Shown: positions 1-5,907, counted from the first letter of the stretch. The stretch is DNA of 7,747 nt from Lachnospiraceae bacterium (GCA_017553665.1 JAFZKM010000051.1:1-7747), one strand, 5' to 3'. Made by a program: numbers and translations. Notes: a model not told the origin generated them from the letters alone.

Positions 1-2333
1 CCAAGGTTTTCGAACAGGCAAAGAGGAGCGGCTATGTCCGCGTGATCGTTGACGGTCATCTTTACGATCTCGGCGAGGAGATCAAACTTGAAAAGAACAA
101 CAAACATAATATTTCCGTAGTGGTTGACCGTCTGGTGGTAAAGGAGGGCATCGAGAAGAGGCTTTCCGACTCGATCGAGAACTGTCTGAAGCTCGGCGAG
201 GGCCTGGCGACAGTCGATGTGATCGGCGGAGAGGAGATCACGCTCAGCCAGAATTTCGCCTGCACGGAGTGCGGTATCAGCATTGAGGAGCTTGAGCCGA
301 GAACCTTCTCGTTCAACAATCCTTTCGGCGCGTGCCCCGCATGCCACGGAATCGGTTTTAAGATGGAATTCTCCGAGGAGATGCTGATCGGAGACTATGA
401 CAGAAGCCTGATCGAGAGGGACAATATCACGATCGGCGGCTGGAAGTCGCTGCACGATAAGACCTCGTGGTCGCGCATCGTGCTTGACGCGGTCGCGAAG
501 GCAAATCACATCGATCTGAGCAAGCCCTACAGCAGTCTGACTGATGACGAGAGACATGTGATCATGTACGGAACCGGAGACAGGCGCTACAGGATACATT
601 ATAAGGGCCTGCGCGGAGAGGGCGATTACGATGTGACCTATGAGGGCATGCTCGAGAATATCCGGAGACGCTATCGTGAGTCTTCGGACCATATGAAGCA
701 GGAATACGAGCAGTACATGACGATCGTACCCTGTGACGTCTGCGGAGGAAAGAGGCTCAGGCCTGAGGCTCTCGCGGTGACCGTGGGCGGGAAAAATATC
801 TGGGAAGTTACGGGGCTTGCGATCAGCGAGCTTAAGGAATTTGTCGCGAATCTGCAGCTGACCGACATGCAGCGGCAGATCGGCAAACTGGTACTGAAGG
901 AGATCAAGGCAAGAGTAGGATTTCTTGACCAGGTGGGACTCGATTATCTGACGCTCGCGCGCGAAGCGGGCTCGCTTTCGGGCGGAGAGGCGCAGCGCAT
1001 CAGACTTGCTACGCAGATCGGATCGGGACTCGTGGGAGTGGCCTATATCCTAGACGAGCCGAGTATCGGTCTTCATCAGCGTGACAACGGAAAACTGATA
1101 CATGCCCTCAAAGAACTCCGCGATCTCGGAAACAGCCTCATTGTCGTGGAGCATGACGAGGAGACGATGCGCGAGGCGGACTATATCGTCGATATCGGCC
1201 CGCGCGCCGGAGTGTTCGGCGGACAGGTAGTCGCGGCGGGAACCGCTGAGGATATCATGAACTGTCCCGAGTCGATCACCGGAGCGTATCTTGCGGGCAG
1301 GCTTTCGGTACCCGTGCCCGAGAAGAGGCGCGTACCGAAGGGCTTCATTACGATCAGGGGCGCGAGACAGAATAATCTGAAGAATATAGATGTGGACATA
1401 CCGGTCGGAGTGTTCACCTGTGTAACGGGCGTTTCGGGTTCGGGCAAGTCCTCATTGATCAATGAGATACTGTACAAGCATCTCGCACGTTCGCTGAACC
1501 GCGCGCACTGCATAATCCCGGGGGATCATGACGGGATCGACGGGCTTGAGCAGCTGGACAAGGTCATCAATATCGACCAGTCGCCTATCGGAAAGACGCC
1601 CAGATCGAACCCGGCGACCTACACCGGAGTATTTGACCTGATCAGGGATCTGTTCGCGGAGACTCAGGACGCGAAGACACGCGGCTACGGAAAGGGCCGT
1701 TTCAGTTTCAATGTTAAGGGAGGACGCTGCGAGGCCTGCAGCGGTGACGGTATCATCAAGATAGAGATGAACTTCCTTCCGGATATCTACGTACCCTGTG
1801 AGGTCTGCGGCGGAAAACGCTATAACCGCGAGACTCTCGAAGTAAGATACAAAGGGAAGTCCATATTCGACGTGCTCGACATGACGATCGAAGAAGCGGT
1901 GCATTTCTTTGAGAATGTTCCGTACATCAAGCGCAAGATCGAGACGCTGAATGACGTGGGACTGGGATACTTAAAGCTCGGACATCCTTCGACTTCGCTT
2001 TCGGGCGGAGAGGCGCAGCGCGTGAAGCTCGCGACGGAGCTTTCGAGGCGCAGTACCGGAAAGACCATATATATTCTTGACGAGCCCACGACAGGCCTTC
2101 ATTTCGACGATGTGAACAAACTCGTTGAGATACTGCAGAGACTGACCGAGGGCGGGAACACGGTTGTGGTCATCGAGCATAACCTTGACGTGATCAAGTG
2201 CGCCGACTACATCATTGACATCGGCCCCGAGGGCGGATTCCGCGGAGGCACGATCGTTGCGAAGGGCACTCCCGAGGAGGTCGCGAAGGACAAAAATTCA
2301 TTTACGGGCGAATACATCGCGAAGATGTTGTAA
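1..2333 (+). CDS. uvrA: UvrABC system protein A, 5'-truncated by the window edge
   Basis: UvrA is the ATP-dependent damage-recognition subunit of bacterial nucleotide excision repair; it loads UvrB at bulky lesions. The frame is open from base 3 (KVFEQAKRSGYVRVIVDG...), so the GTG at 42 is internal and not the start. About 776 codons are visible against a family length near 940, so roughly the first 165-180 residues, with the first Walker A, lie outside. Visible in order: a zinc module with CxxC pairs at 261-272 and 333-344; a further CxxC at 732-743; ABC signature I LSGGEAQR at 975-998; Walker B I with ILDEP near 1047-1061; Walker A II (GVSGSGKS) at 1428-1451; second zinc finger with CxxC pairs at 1728-1739 and 1797-1808; signature II at 1998-2021; Walker B II near 2073-2087. 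All key residues in view are intact, and the C-terminus ends at a normal place. It is followed by its own terminator. Certain as to family. Confidence 0.98.
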   Translation, partial: KVFEQAKRSGYVRVIVDGHLYDLGEEIKLEKNNKHNISVVVDRLVVKEGIEKRLSDSIENCLKLGEGLATVDVIGGEEITLSQNFACTECGISIEELEPRTFSFNNPFGACPACHGIGFKMEFSEEMLIGDYDRSLIERDNITIGGWKSLHDKTSWSRIVLDAVAKANHIDLSKPYSSLTDDERHVIMYGTGDRRYRIHYKGLRGEGDYDVTYEGMLENIRRRYRESSDHMKQEYEQYMTIVPCDVCGGKRLRPEALAVTVGGKNIWEVTGLAISELKEFVANLQLTDMQRQIGKLVLKEIKARVGFLDQVGLDYLTLAREAGSLSGGEAQRIRLATQIGSGLVGVAYILDEPSIGLHQRDNGKLIHALKELRDLGNSLIVVEHDEETMREADYIVDIGPRAGVFGGQVVAAGTAEDIMNCPESITGAYLAGRLSVPVPEKRRVPKGFITIRGARQNNLKNIDVDIPVGVFTCVTGVSGSGKSSLINEILYKHLARSLNRAHCIIPGDHDGIDGLEQLDKVINIDQSPIGKTPRSNPATYTGVFDLIRDLFAETQDAKTRGYGKGRFSFNVKGGRCEACSGDGIIKIEMNFLPDIYVPCEVCGGKRYNRETLEVRYKGKSIFDVLDMTIEEAVHFFENVPYIKRKIETLNDVGLGYLKLGHPSTSLSGGEAQRVKLATELSRRSTGKTIYILDEPTTGLHFDDVNKLVEILQRLTEGGNTVVVIEHNLDVIKCADYIIDIGPEGGFRGGTIVAKGTPEEVAKDKNSFTGEYIAKML

Positions 2334-2337
2334 TTTT

Positions 2338-2379
2338 ACGCACCCACAGGCTGTTGGATGGTCTGTGGGTGCGTTTTTT
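2338..2379 (+). terminator. Intrinsic terminator of uvrA
   Basis: An 11-bp perfect stem (CGCACCCACAG at 2339-2349 with CTGTGGGTGCG at 2363-2373), extended by an A-T pair, is followed directly by six T (2374-2379). It starts five bases after the uvrA stop codon. This is a textbook Rho-independent terminator and separates uvrA from the next gene. Confidence 0.95.
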
Positions 2380-2432
2380 GTCAAAATCTACAAAAAAAAT
2401 TTAAAAATACTGAAAAATTTGAAAAATCGTTC

Positions 2433-2461
2433 TTGCACCCGTTCTACAGTTGTGCTACACT
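2433..2461 (+). promoter_or_regulatory. Predicted sigma-A-type promoter for the GGDEF-domain gene
   Basis: TTGCAC (2433-2438) and TACACT (2456-2461) are separated by 17 bp, and TGC directly precedes the -10 element, giving an extended -10. AT-rich sequence with A-tracts lies upstream (about 2390-2428). The predicted start is near 2468, leaving a 5' untranslated region of about 70 nt. Both hexamers are imperfect (3/6 and 4/6), so this is a moderate call supported by spacing, the extended -10 and its location just after a terminator. Confidence 0.55.
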
Positions 2462-2471
2462 TTCAATATGT

Positions 2472-2489
2472 AGGGGTATCTATACCCCT
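2472..2489. promoter_or_regulatory. Perfect dyad at the predicted transcription start (possible operator)
   Basis: AGGGGTAT and ATACCCCT face each other across a 2-base centre (CT). The dyad falls at about +5 to +22 of the transcript predicted from the promoter at 2433-2461, where a bound repressor would block initiation. As RNA it would form a short stem with a 2-4 nt loop; it has no T-run after it, so it is not a terminator. The binding protein cannot be named from sequence. Confidence 0.45.
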
Positions 2490-2539
2490 TCAGCACCACA
2501 ATTTGCGGTCAACAATTGTAGAATGGGCGTGTAGTTTTA

Positions 2540-3667
2540 ATGAGTAATCTCATTGGCAGACAGGAAGAATATAAGATCAGAAAGAAGCTCGTGTTAGAGA
2601 ATGTCAGACGGGTTTTCTTTACGTCTCTTGTATGCGTTGTTCTGCTCCCCATTATGATGCTCATCAATAAGAAGTCCGTATCTGAGTTCGCTCCGATCGC
2701 GGGCGGCATGATGACCGTTGCGGAGATATTCTCGGTGCTTACTGTCGGGATATCCTTCTTCGCGATGAAGAACAGGGATCTCAAACTCTCGACTTTGATA
2801 TACAGATCCTTCTGGCTTATCTTCGAAGCAGTATGCTTCGTTCTCACATATTCGGATAAGGTCAGCGGGCACGGCATGACATTTTATTCGATCCTTGCCG
2901 TTGCGCTGTTCCTGATACCGGTCATGCATTTTTCCGAGCAGATGTATTATATAGTCATGCTCGCGGTATATTCGGTTTTTCTTTCACTCAAGTTCTCGAG
3001 CGGCATTGCCGAGATCTTCAATATGCTGGTGCTTGCCGGCATGGTGATCGCGATGTCGCGTGTGCTCTTTGCCCGTTACATCGAGAGCATGTCGATGAAG
3101 GAGCGCGAGCGTGAGCTCAGGGATAACGAGGCGATCGATCCGATGACCGGACTCCTGAACCGCAAGGGCCTTGAGAAGCATATCGACGAGGAGATGCGCG
3201 ACTGCATCCGCGGCCGCAGGAGAGCCTCGATCCTCATGATCGATATCGACGAGATGAGCAAGTACAACGATTCCTACGGAGTTGAGCACGGTGATGAGTG
3301 CATCAGAACCGTGGCCGAATACATTTGCCAGATCATTCTCCGCAATACCGATACGATCTGCCGCCTGAACGGCGGAAGGTTCATCGTGTTCATGGAGGGC
3401 GGCTCGGACATGGAACCCGTGGCGCTGGCAGAGAAGATCCGCTCGAACATCGAGCGCAGGCGTATCCCTCACGGAAGGCGCGCGTCGAATCCTTTCCTTA
3501 CTGTCAGCATAGGTGTGGCATCCTGCATTCCCAGGTATGAGAACAGCTTCACCGAGATGTACGATGAGGCCGAGGACGCGCTGTTCGAGGCGAAGGAACG
3601 CGGCCGAAACGTTACGGTTTACGACGAGCAGGTTTACGGGCAATATTCGGGCAAAGCCGCAAACTGA
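2540..3667 (+). CDS. Membrane protein with degenerate GGDEF domain (likely c-di-GMP sensor, probably not a cyclase)
   Basis: 375 aa. Residues 1-180 hold about six hydrophobic segments (near 25-43, 54-76, 88-104, 113-131, 136-151, 157-178), followed by a charged linker (MKERERELRDNEA, 186-198) and a GGDEF-family domain from D200 (DPMTGLLNRKG). The metal-site aspartate region is present (MIDIDEMSKYND, D235/D237), as is a family-like C-terminus (DEAEDALFEAKERGRN). The signature itself reads R-L-N-G-G-R-F (NGGRF at residues 277-281, bases 3368-3382) where RYGGDEF is expected, so the acidic catalytic and metal residues are gone. The product-binding I-site RxxD is retained as RNTD (268-271), at canonical spacing. 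Inference: signal transduction at the membrane by binding c-di-GMP or a partner protein. No good SD precedes the ATG; an in-frame stop at 2519 leaves no alternative upstream start, so translation may be weak. The N-terminal helices match no sensor family I recognise. Confidence 0.88.
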   Translation: MSNLIGRQEEYKIRKKLVLENVRRVFFTSLVCVVLLPIMMLINKKSVSEFAPIAGGMMTVAEIFSVLTVGISFFAMKNRDLKLSTLIYRSFWLIFEAVCFVLTYSDKVSGHGMTFYSILAVALFLIPVMHFSEQMYYIVMLAVYSVFLSLKFSSGIAEIFNMLVLAGMVIAMSRVLFARYIESMSMKERERELRDNEAIDPMTGLLNRKGLEKHIDEEMRDCIRGRRRASILMIDIDEMSKYNDSYGVEHGDECIRTVAEYICQIILRNTDTICRLNGGRFIVFMEGGSDMEPVALAEKIRSNIERRRIPHGRRASNPFLTVSIGVASCIPRYENSFTEMYDEAEDALFEAKERGRNVTVYDEQVYGQYSGKAAN

Positions 3668-3676
3668 CTACATCCT

Positions 3677-3726
3677 GCCTGCCATCATTACAGTCCTTTC
3701 CGAGTGTGTAGTGATGGCAGGCTTTT
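3677..3726 (+). terminator. Hairpin terminator after the GGDEF gene
   Basis: A 15-bp stem (GCCTGCCATCATTAC at 3677-3691 with GTAGTGATGGCAGGC at 3708-3722, one G-U pair) with a 16-nt loop begins nine bases after the stop codon and is followed by four T, then AT-rich sequence. The stem is strong but the T-run is short, so termination may be incomplete. That matters because only about 27 bases separate it from the next start codon. Confidence 0.8.
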
Positions 3727-3753
3727 ATCATTATTATAGAAACGGAGAACAAC

Positions 3754-4632
3754 ATGTGGGTTGCAGATGAATGGAAAGATTACAGAGTGCTTGACTGCTC
3801 TGAAGGGGAGAAGCTCGAGATGTGGGGGCCTTACAAGCTTTTGAGGCCGGACCCTCAGGTCATCTGGAGCACGCCGAAGGACAAGACGCTCTGGGGAAAA
3901 CTGAACGCTCATTATCACCGCAGCAATAAAGGCGGCGGTGAATGGGATTTCTTTGACCTGCCCGAGCAGTGGACGATCGGTTACAAGGACCTGCGGTTTA
4001 ATCTTAAGCCTTTCAGTTTCAAGCATACGGGACTGTTCCCGGAGCAGGCGGTGAACTGGGACTGGATGCGCGGCCTGATCGCGGACGCGTTGAAAAAAGA
4101 ACCCGACCGTAAGATCAAGGTCCTTAATCTGTTCGCGTATACCGGCGGAGCGACTGTCGCCTGCGCGAAGGAAGGCGCTGCGGTCACTCATGTCGATGCC
4201 TCGAAGGGCATGGTCGGCTGGGCAAAGGAGAACGCGGCAGCCTCGGGACTTGCCGACGCGCCGATAAGATATATCGTCGATGACTGCAAGAAGTTCGTCG
4301 AAAGAGAGATCCGCCGCGGAAATAAATACGACGCGATCATCATGGATCCGCCTTCATACGGGCGCGGCCCGTCCGGCGAGATCTGGAAGCTTGAGGAGAG
4401 TCTGTATCCGTTCGTGGAGCTGACCGAGCAGGTGCTCAGCGACGATCCGCTCTTTGTGCTGATCAATTCATACACGACGGGCCTTCAGCCCGCGGTGCTT
4501 TCGTATATGCTCGGAGTGCTCATCGCCTCAAAGCACAGGGGCAAAGTCATCTCCGATGAGATCGGGCTGCCTGTGGAGCGTACCGGGCTTGTGCTGCCCT
4601 GCGGCGCGAGCGGAAGATTTATAGCGGGATAA
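3754..4632 (+). CDS. Class I SAM-dependent methyltransferase (RlmI/COG1092-like)
   Basis: 292 aa. Residues 120-152 form the SAM-binding motif I and the following strand (VLNLFAYTGG at 123-132; acidic end of strand 2 at VDAS, 147-150). DPPSYGRG (198-205) is motif IV, the DPP(F/Y/K)-type active-site loop seen in RNA methyltransferases of the RlmI/RlmK group. The N-terminal 90 residues (WDFFDLPEQW, 64-73) resemble the beta-rich lead-in of that group, but I see no separate PUA domain, and the protein is about 100 residues shorter than E. coli RlmI (about 396 aa). At the motif VI position it reads LINSYTT (236-242), without the cysteine used by m5C enzymes, so cytosine-C5 chemistry is doubtful. 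GGAG at 3744-3747 lies six bases before the ATG. No convincing promoter fits between the upstream hairpin and the start, so it may depend on read-through. Substrate unknown; rRNA is the best guess. Confidence 0.85.
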   Translation: MWVADEWKDYRVLDCSEGEKLEMWGPYKLLRPDPQVIWSTPKDKTLWGKLNAHYHRSNKGGGEWDFFDLPEQWTIGYKDLRFNLKPFSFKHTGLFPEQAVNWDWMRGLIADALKKEPDRKIKVLNLFAYTGGATVACAKEGAAVTHVDASKGMVGWAKENAAASGLADAPIRYIVDDCKKFVEREIRRGNKYDAIIMDPPSYGRGPSGEIWKLEESLYPFVELTEQVLSDDPLFVLINSYTTGLQPAVLSYMLGVLIASKHRGKVISDEIGLPVERTGLVLPCGASGRFIAG

Positions 4633-4662
4633 AGTTTTAACCTGTTTTTAATCTCAGAAACC

Positions 4663-4691
4663 TTTTGCTTTAATCTTATATCTGTTATAAT
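4663..4691 (+). promoter_or_regulatory. Extended -10 promoter for the small membrane protein gene
   Basis: A consensus -10 TATAAT (4686-4691) is preceded by TGT, giving an extended -10. The -35 region is loose: TTTTGC at 4663-4668 is at 17 bp, while the better-looking TTGCTT at 4665-4670 is at only 15 bp. Extended -10 promoters tolerate a weak -35. The predicted start is near 4698, about 68 nt before the start codon; I see no riboswitch-like fold in that short leader. Confidence 0.7.
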
Positions 4692-4765
4692 TGTTTTCAG
4701 AAGGCTGCCGATGCCGCTGAGTGTATGCGCGCAGTCGATAAATTATCATTAGGAGGAATGTATAT

Positions 4766-5005
4766 ATGGGTATTATCATCAGTATTCTTATCGGTGCTCT
4801 TTGCGGATGGCTTGCAAGCAGTATCATGGGAAGTAAGGGCGGTCTGCTCTGGTACATCGTTGCCGGTATTCTGGGCGGCTTCGTAGGAAGCTTTGTTCTC
4901 AGCATCCTCGGTCTTAGCATCAGCGGGATCATTGGTCAGATAATCGCGGGTGTTATCGGTACCTGTCTGCTGATCTTCCTTTGCAGACTTATCTTCAAGA
5001 AATAA
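4766..5005 (+). CDS. GlsB/YeaQ/YmgE-family small membrane protein
   Basis: 79 aa and almost wholly hydrophobic, with three predicted transmembrane segments (about 2-20, 27-49 and 53-76). The glycine-rich helices (GALCGWLASSIMG, AGILGGFVGSF) and short basic C-terminus (CRLIFKK) are the pattern of the transglycosylase-associated (PF04226) family, also annotated as GlsB/YeaQ/YmgE stress response membrane proteins, usually 80-90 aa. The molecular role is not known; expression in several bacteria is stress-linked. AGGAGG at 4751-4756 lies nine bases before the ATG. A different ATG at 4758 is out of frame and too close to the SD. With its own promoter and terminator it appears monocistronic. Confidence 0.88.
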   Translation: MGIIISILIGALCGWLASSIMGSKGGLLWYIVAGILGGFVGSFVLSILGLSISGIIGQIIAGVIGTCLLIFLCRLIFKK

Positions 5006-5031
5006 GGAACAGCAATTTGATAAGAACAGAC

Positions 5032-5058
5032 AAACAGGAGGGGCAGCCCTCCTGTTTT
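5032..5058 (+). terminator. Intrinsic terminator after the small membrane protein gene
   Basis: An 11-bp perfect stem (5032-5042 with 5047-5057, core ACAGGAGGG/CCCTCCTGT) closes a GCAG tetraloop, and its last bases merge into TTTTCTT. It lies 26 bases after the stop codon and ends the transcript before the S10 operon promoter region. Confidence 0.9.
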
Positions 5059-5060
5059 CT

Positions 5061-5187
5061 TGTGTTTGAAGCACCGGGGGCCTGAAACACGTGAATTGCC
5101 CTTCGGACTTGCGTAAAAGCACGTGAATATTCTGACAATTTTAGGCCGATTTCCCTCAAAGTCTTTATTTATCGGCGAAAAAAGTAC
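5061..5187. other. Gene-free region upstream of the S10 operon promoter
   Basis: No convincing gene on either strand. Two exact copies of CACGTGAAT (5088-5096 and 5120-5128) lie 32 bp apart, about 135 and 103 bp before the predicted start. CACGTG is itself a palindrome, so these may be protein-binding sites. A 6-bp inverted repeat (GCCGAT at 5145-5150, ATCGGC at 5171-5176) ends 11 bp before the -35 hexamer. AT-rich sequence just upstream of the promoter could act as an UP-like element. Confidence 0.4.
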
Positions 5188-5216
5188 TTGCACAATTGAA
5201 AAAACGCGAGTATAAT
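5188..5216 (+). promoter_or_regulatory. Principal promoter of the S10 ribosomal protein operon
   Basis: TTGCAC (5188-5193), a 17-bp spacer and a perfect TATAAT (5211-5216) give a strong sigma-A-type promoter, with transcription predicted to start at about 5222-5224. It is the only strong promoter between the preceding terminator and rpsJ, so it should drive the ribosomal protein genes to its right. Confidence 0.88.
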
Positions 5217-5222
5217 AACGAA

Positions 5223-5505
5223 TGCTGTGAGTTGATAGCGTAGAAGCGTGAGGTTGCGGCATGGTTTGGATGCCGGTTTTTCCGTGGAGCGAATGTCAAG
5301 TTTACAAAACTGACGACAAGTCACTGTACAATTGAATTTCTGCCGCAGAGCAGATAAACCGTGAGTAAATCACGTGAAAGCCTGTTGAGACCGGGTCATT
5401 TGAGCCGGTTTAAAATTTGGAAGGAACGCGAAACACACGGGTGAGTGTACAGTCGCCACTTGTTGTACTTAGAACCAAAAGTACGAAAAGGAGGAGACTT
5501 TTTTT
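5223..5505 (+). promoter_or_regulatory. Long structured 5' leader of the S10 operon
   Basis: About 283 nt separate the predicted start from the rpsJ ATG. Visible hairpins: CGGCAT/ATGCCG (5257-5262, 5270-5275) followed by five T; GTCA(A)GTTT/AAACTGAC (5295-5303, 5307-5314); CGTGA/TCACG (5360-5364, 5370-5374); AGACCGG/CCGGTTT (5388-5394, 5405-5411); and TTGTACTT/AAGTACGA (5463-5470, 5479-5486), just before the SD (AGGAGG, 5489-5494). TGCGGCA (5255-5261) can instead pair with TGCCGCA (5341-5347). Seven T (5499-5505) lie between SD and start codon. S10 operon leaders are regulated by L4 in E. coli; whether this one binds L4 or anything else cannot be told from sequence, and I do not recognise it as a named RNA family. 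Confidence 0.6.
5261..5335 (+). CDS. Possible 24-codon upstream ORF in the rpsJ leader
   Basis: ATG at 5261 opens a frame of 24 codons (starting MVWMPVFPWSECQVYK) ending with TGA at 5333-5335. GAGGT (5250-5254), complementary to the 3' end of 16S rRNA, lies six bases upstream, and the ATG is about 38 nt after the predicted transcription start. The start codon lies at the apex end of the CGGCAT/ATGCCG hairpin. A second in-frame ATG is at 5270. The peptide resembles nothing I know, and an ORF this short can arise by chance; the SD and position are the only support. Confidence 0.3.
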   Translation: MVWMPVFPWSECQVYKTDDKSLYN

Positions 5506-5826
5506 ATGGCAAATCAGGTAATGAGAATCACACTTAAGGCTTATGATCATCAGTTGGTTGATGCATCGGCAGCCAAGATCGTTGATACGGTTAAGAAGGC
5601 CGGATCAAAGGTCAGCGGTCCTGTTCCGCTTCCTACTAAGAAGGAAGTTATCACAATTCTTCGTGCCGTACATCAGTACAAGGATTCAAGAGAACAGTTC
5701 GAGCAGAGAACTCACAAGAGACTCATCGATATCGTTGCTCCCAATCAGAAGACTGTTGAGCAGCTTTCGAGACTCGAGATGCCCGCAGGCGTTTTCATTG
5801 ACATCAAGATGAAGAACGCGAAATAA
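5506..5826 (+). CDS. rpsJ: 30S ribosomal protein S10 (uS10)
   Basis: 106 aa, close to the family's usual 102-105. S10 is part of the 30S head and, as NusE, also joins NusB in transcription antitermination complexes. The family signature is clear ([13 protein letters not shown], about residues 35-47), as are [18 protein letters not shown] (about 58-75) and the closing [14 protein letters not shown]. The SD AGGAGG (5489-5494) is 11 bases before the ATG, across a run of seven T; no other start fits. First gene of the S10 operon. Unlike the arrangement in many bacteria, no tuf or fusA lies just upstream. Confidence 0.99.
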   Translation: MANQVMRITLKAYDHQLVDASAAKIVDTVKKAGSKVSGPVPLPTKKEVITILRAVHQYKDSREQFEQRTHKRLIDIVAPNQKTVEQLSRLEMPAGVFIDIKMKNAK

Positions 5827-5833
5827 GCAACAC

Positions 5834-5907
5834 AAGGTAGTAAAAAGGTAGTAATCGACCTAAAAGGTTTTATATAGGAAAGAAACGCACCGGGTACACA
5901 GCACCGG
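5834..5907 (+). repeat. Short tandem direct repeats in the 5' half of the rpsJ-rplC gap
   Basis: AAGGTAGTAA occurs twice with an 11-bp period (5834-5843, 5845-5854). GCACCGG occurs twice with a 14-bp period (5887-5893, 5901-5907). Between them ACCTAAAAGGT (5858-5868) could form a 4-bp hairpin, too weak to be a terminator. No promoter with acceptable spacing and no ORF is evident here. Function unknown. Confidence 0.5.

Noticed and set aside
1452..1904. A 150-codon minus-strand frame inside uvrA
   Set aside because: It overlaps the conserved Walker A II and zinc-finger region of uvrA and resembles no protein; a shadow frame.
2519..2524. TAGAAT as a second -10 box giving a near-leaderless GGDEF transcript
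   Set aside because: No -35 hexamer at acceptable spacing (TTGCGG is only 10 bp away) and no TGN extension.
2215..2547. A 110-codon + strand frame spanning the uvrA end, terminator and promoter region
   Set aside because: It is out of frame with uvrA, crosses a strong terminator, and encodes no coherent protein.
3341..3382. Loss of GGDEF explained by a frameshift or pseudogene
   Set aside because: The frame is open and family-like before and after the motif, so this is substitution within an intact gene.
2984..3643. A 219-codon open frame on the minus strand opposite the GGDEF gene
   Set aside because: It is antisense to a clearly recognisable domain protein, its translation has no recognisable motif, and it has no SD or promoter; it follows from codon bias of the + strand gene.
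4697..5122. A 141-codon minus-strand frame opposite the small membrane protein gene and its terminator
   Set aside because: It runs through the promoter leader, gene and terminator of the + strand gene, with low-complexity content and no ribosome binding site.
5257..5281. Hairpin plus five T in the rpsJ leader as a true terminator or attenuator
   Set aside because: The stem is only 6 bp with a 7-nt loop, weak for a terminator, and the competing strand lies downstream of the T-run, so classic antitermination logic does not apply. Kept only as a structural observation.
5191..5336. ACAATTGAA shared by the S10 promoter spacer (about 5192-5200) and the leader (5328-5336) as a second promoter or operator
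   Set aside because: Only nine AT-rich bases match, and no -10 box follows the second copy at a useful distance.
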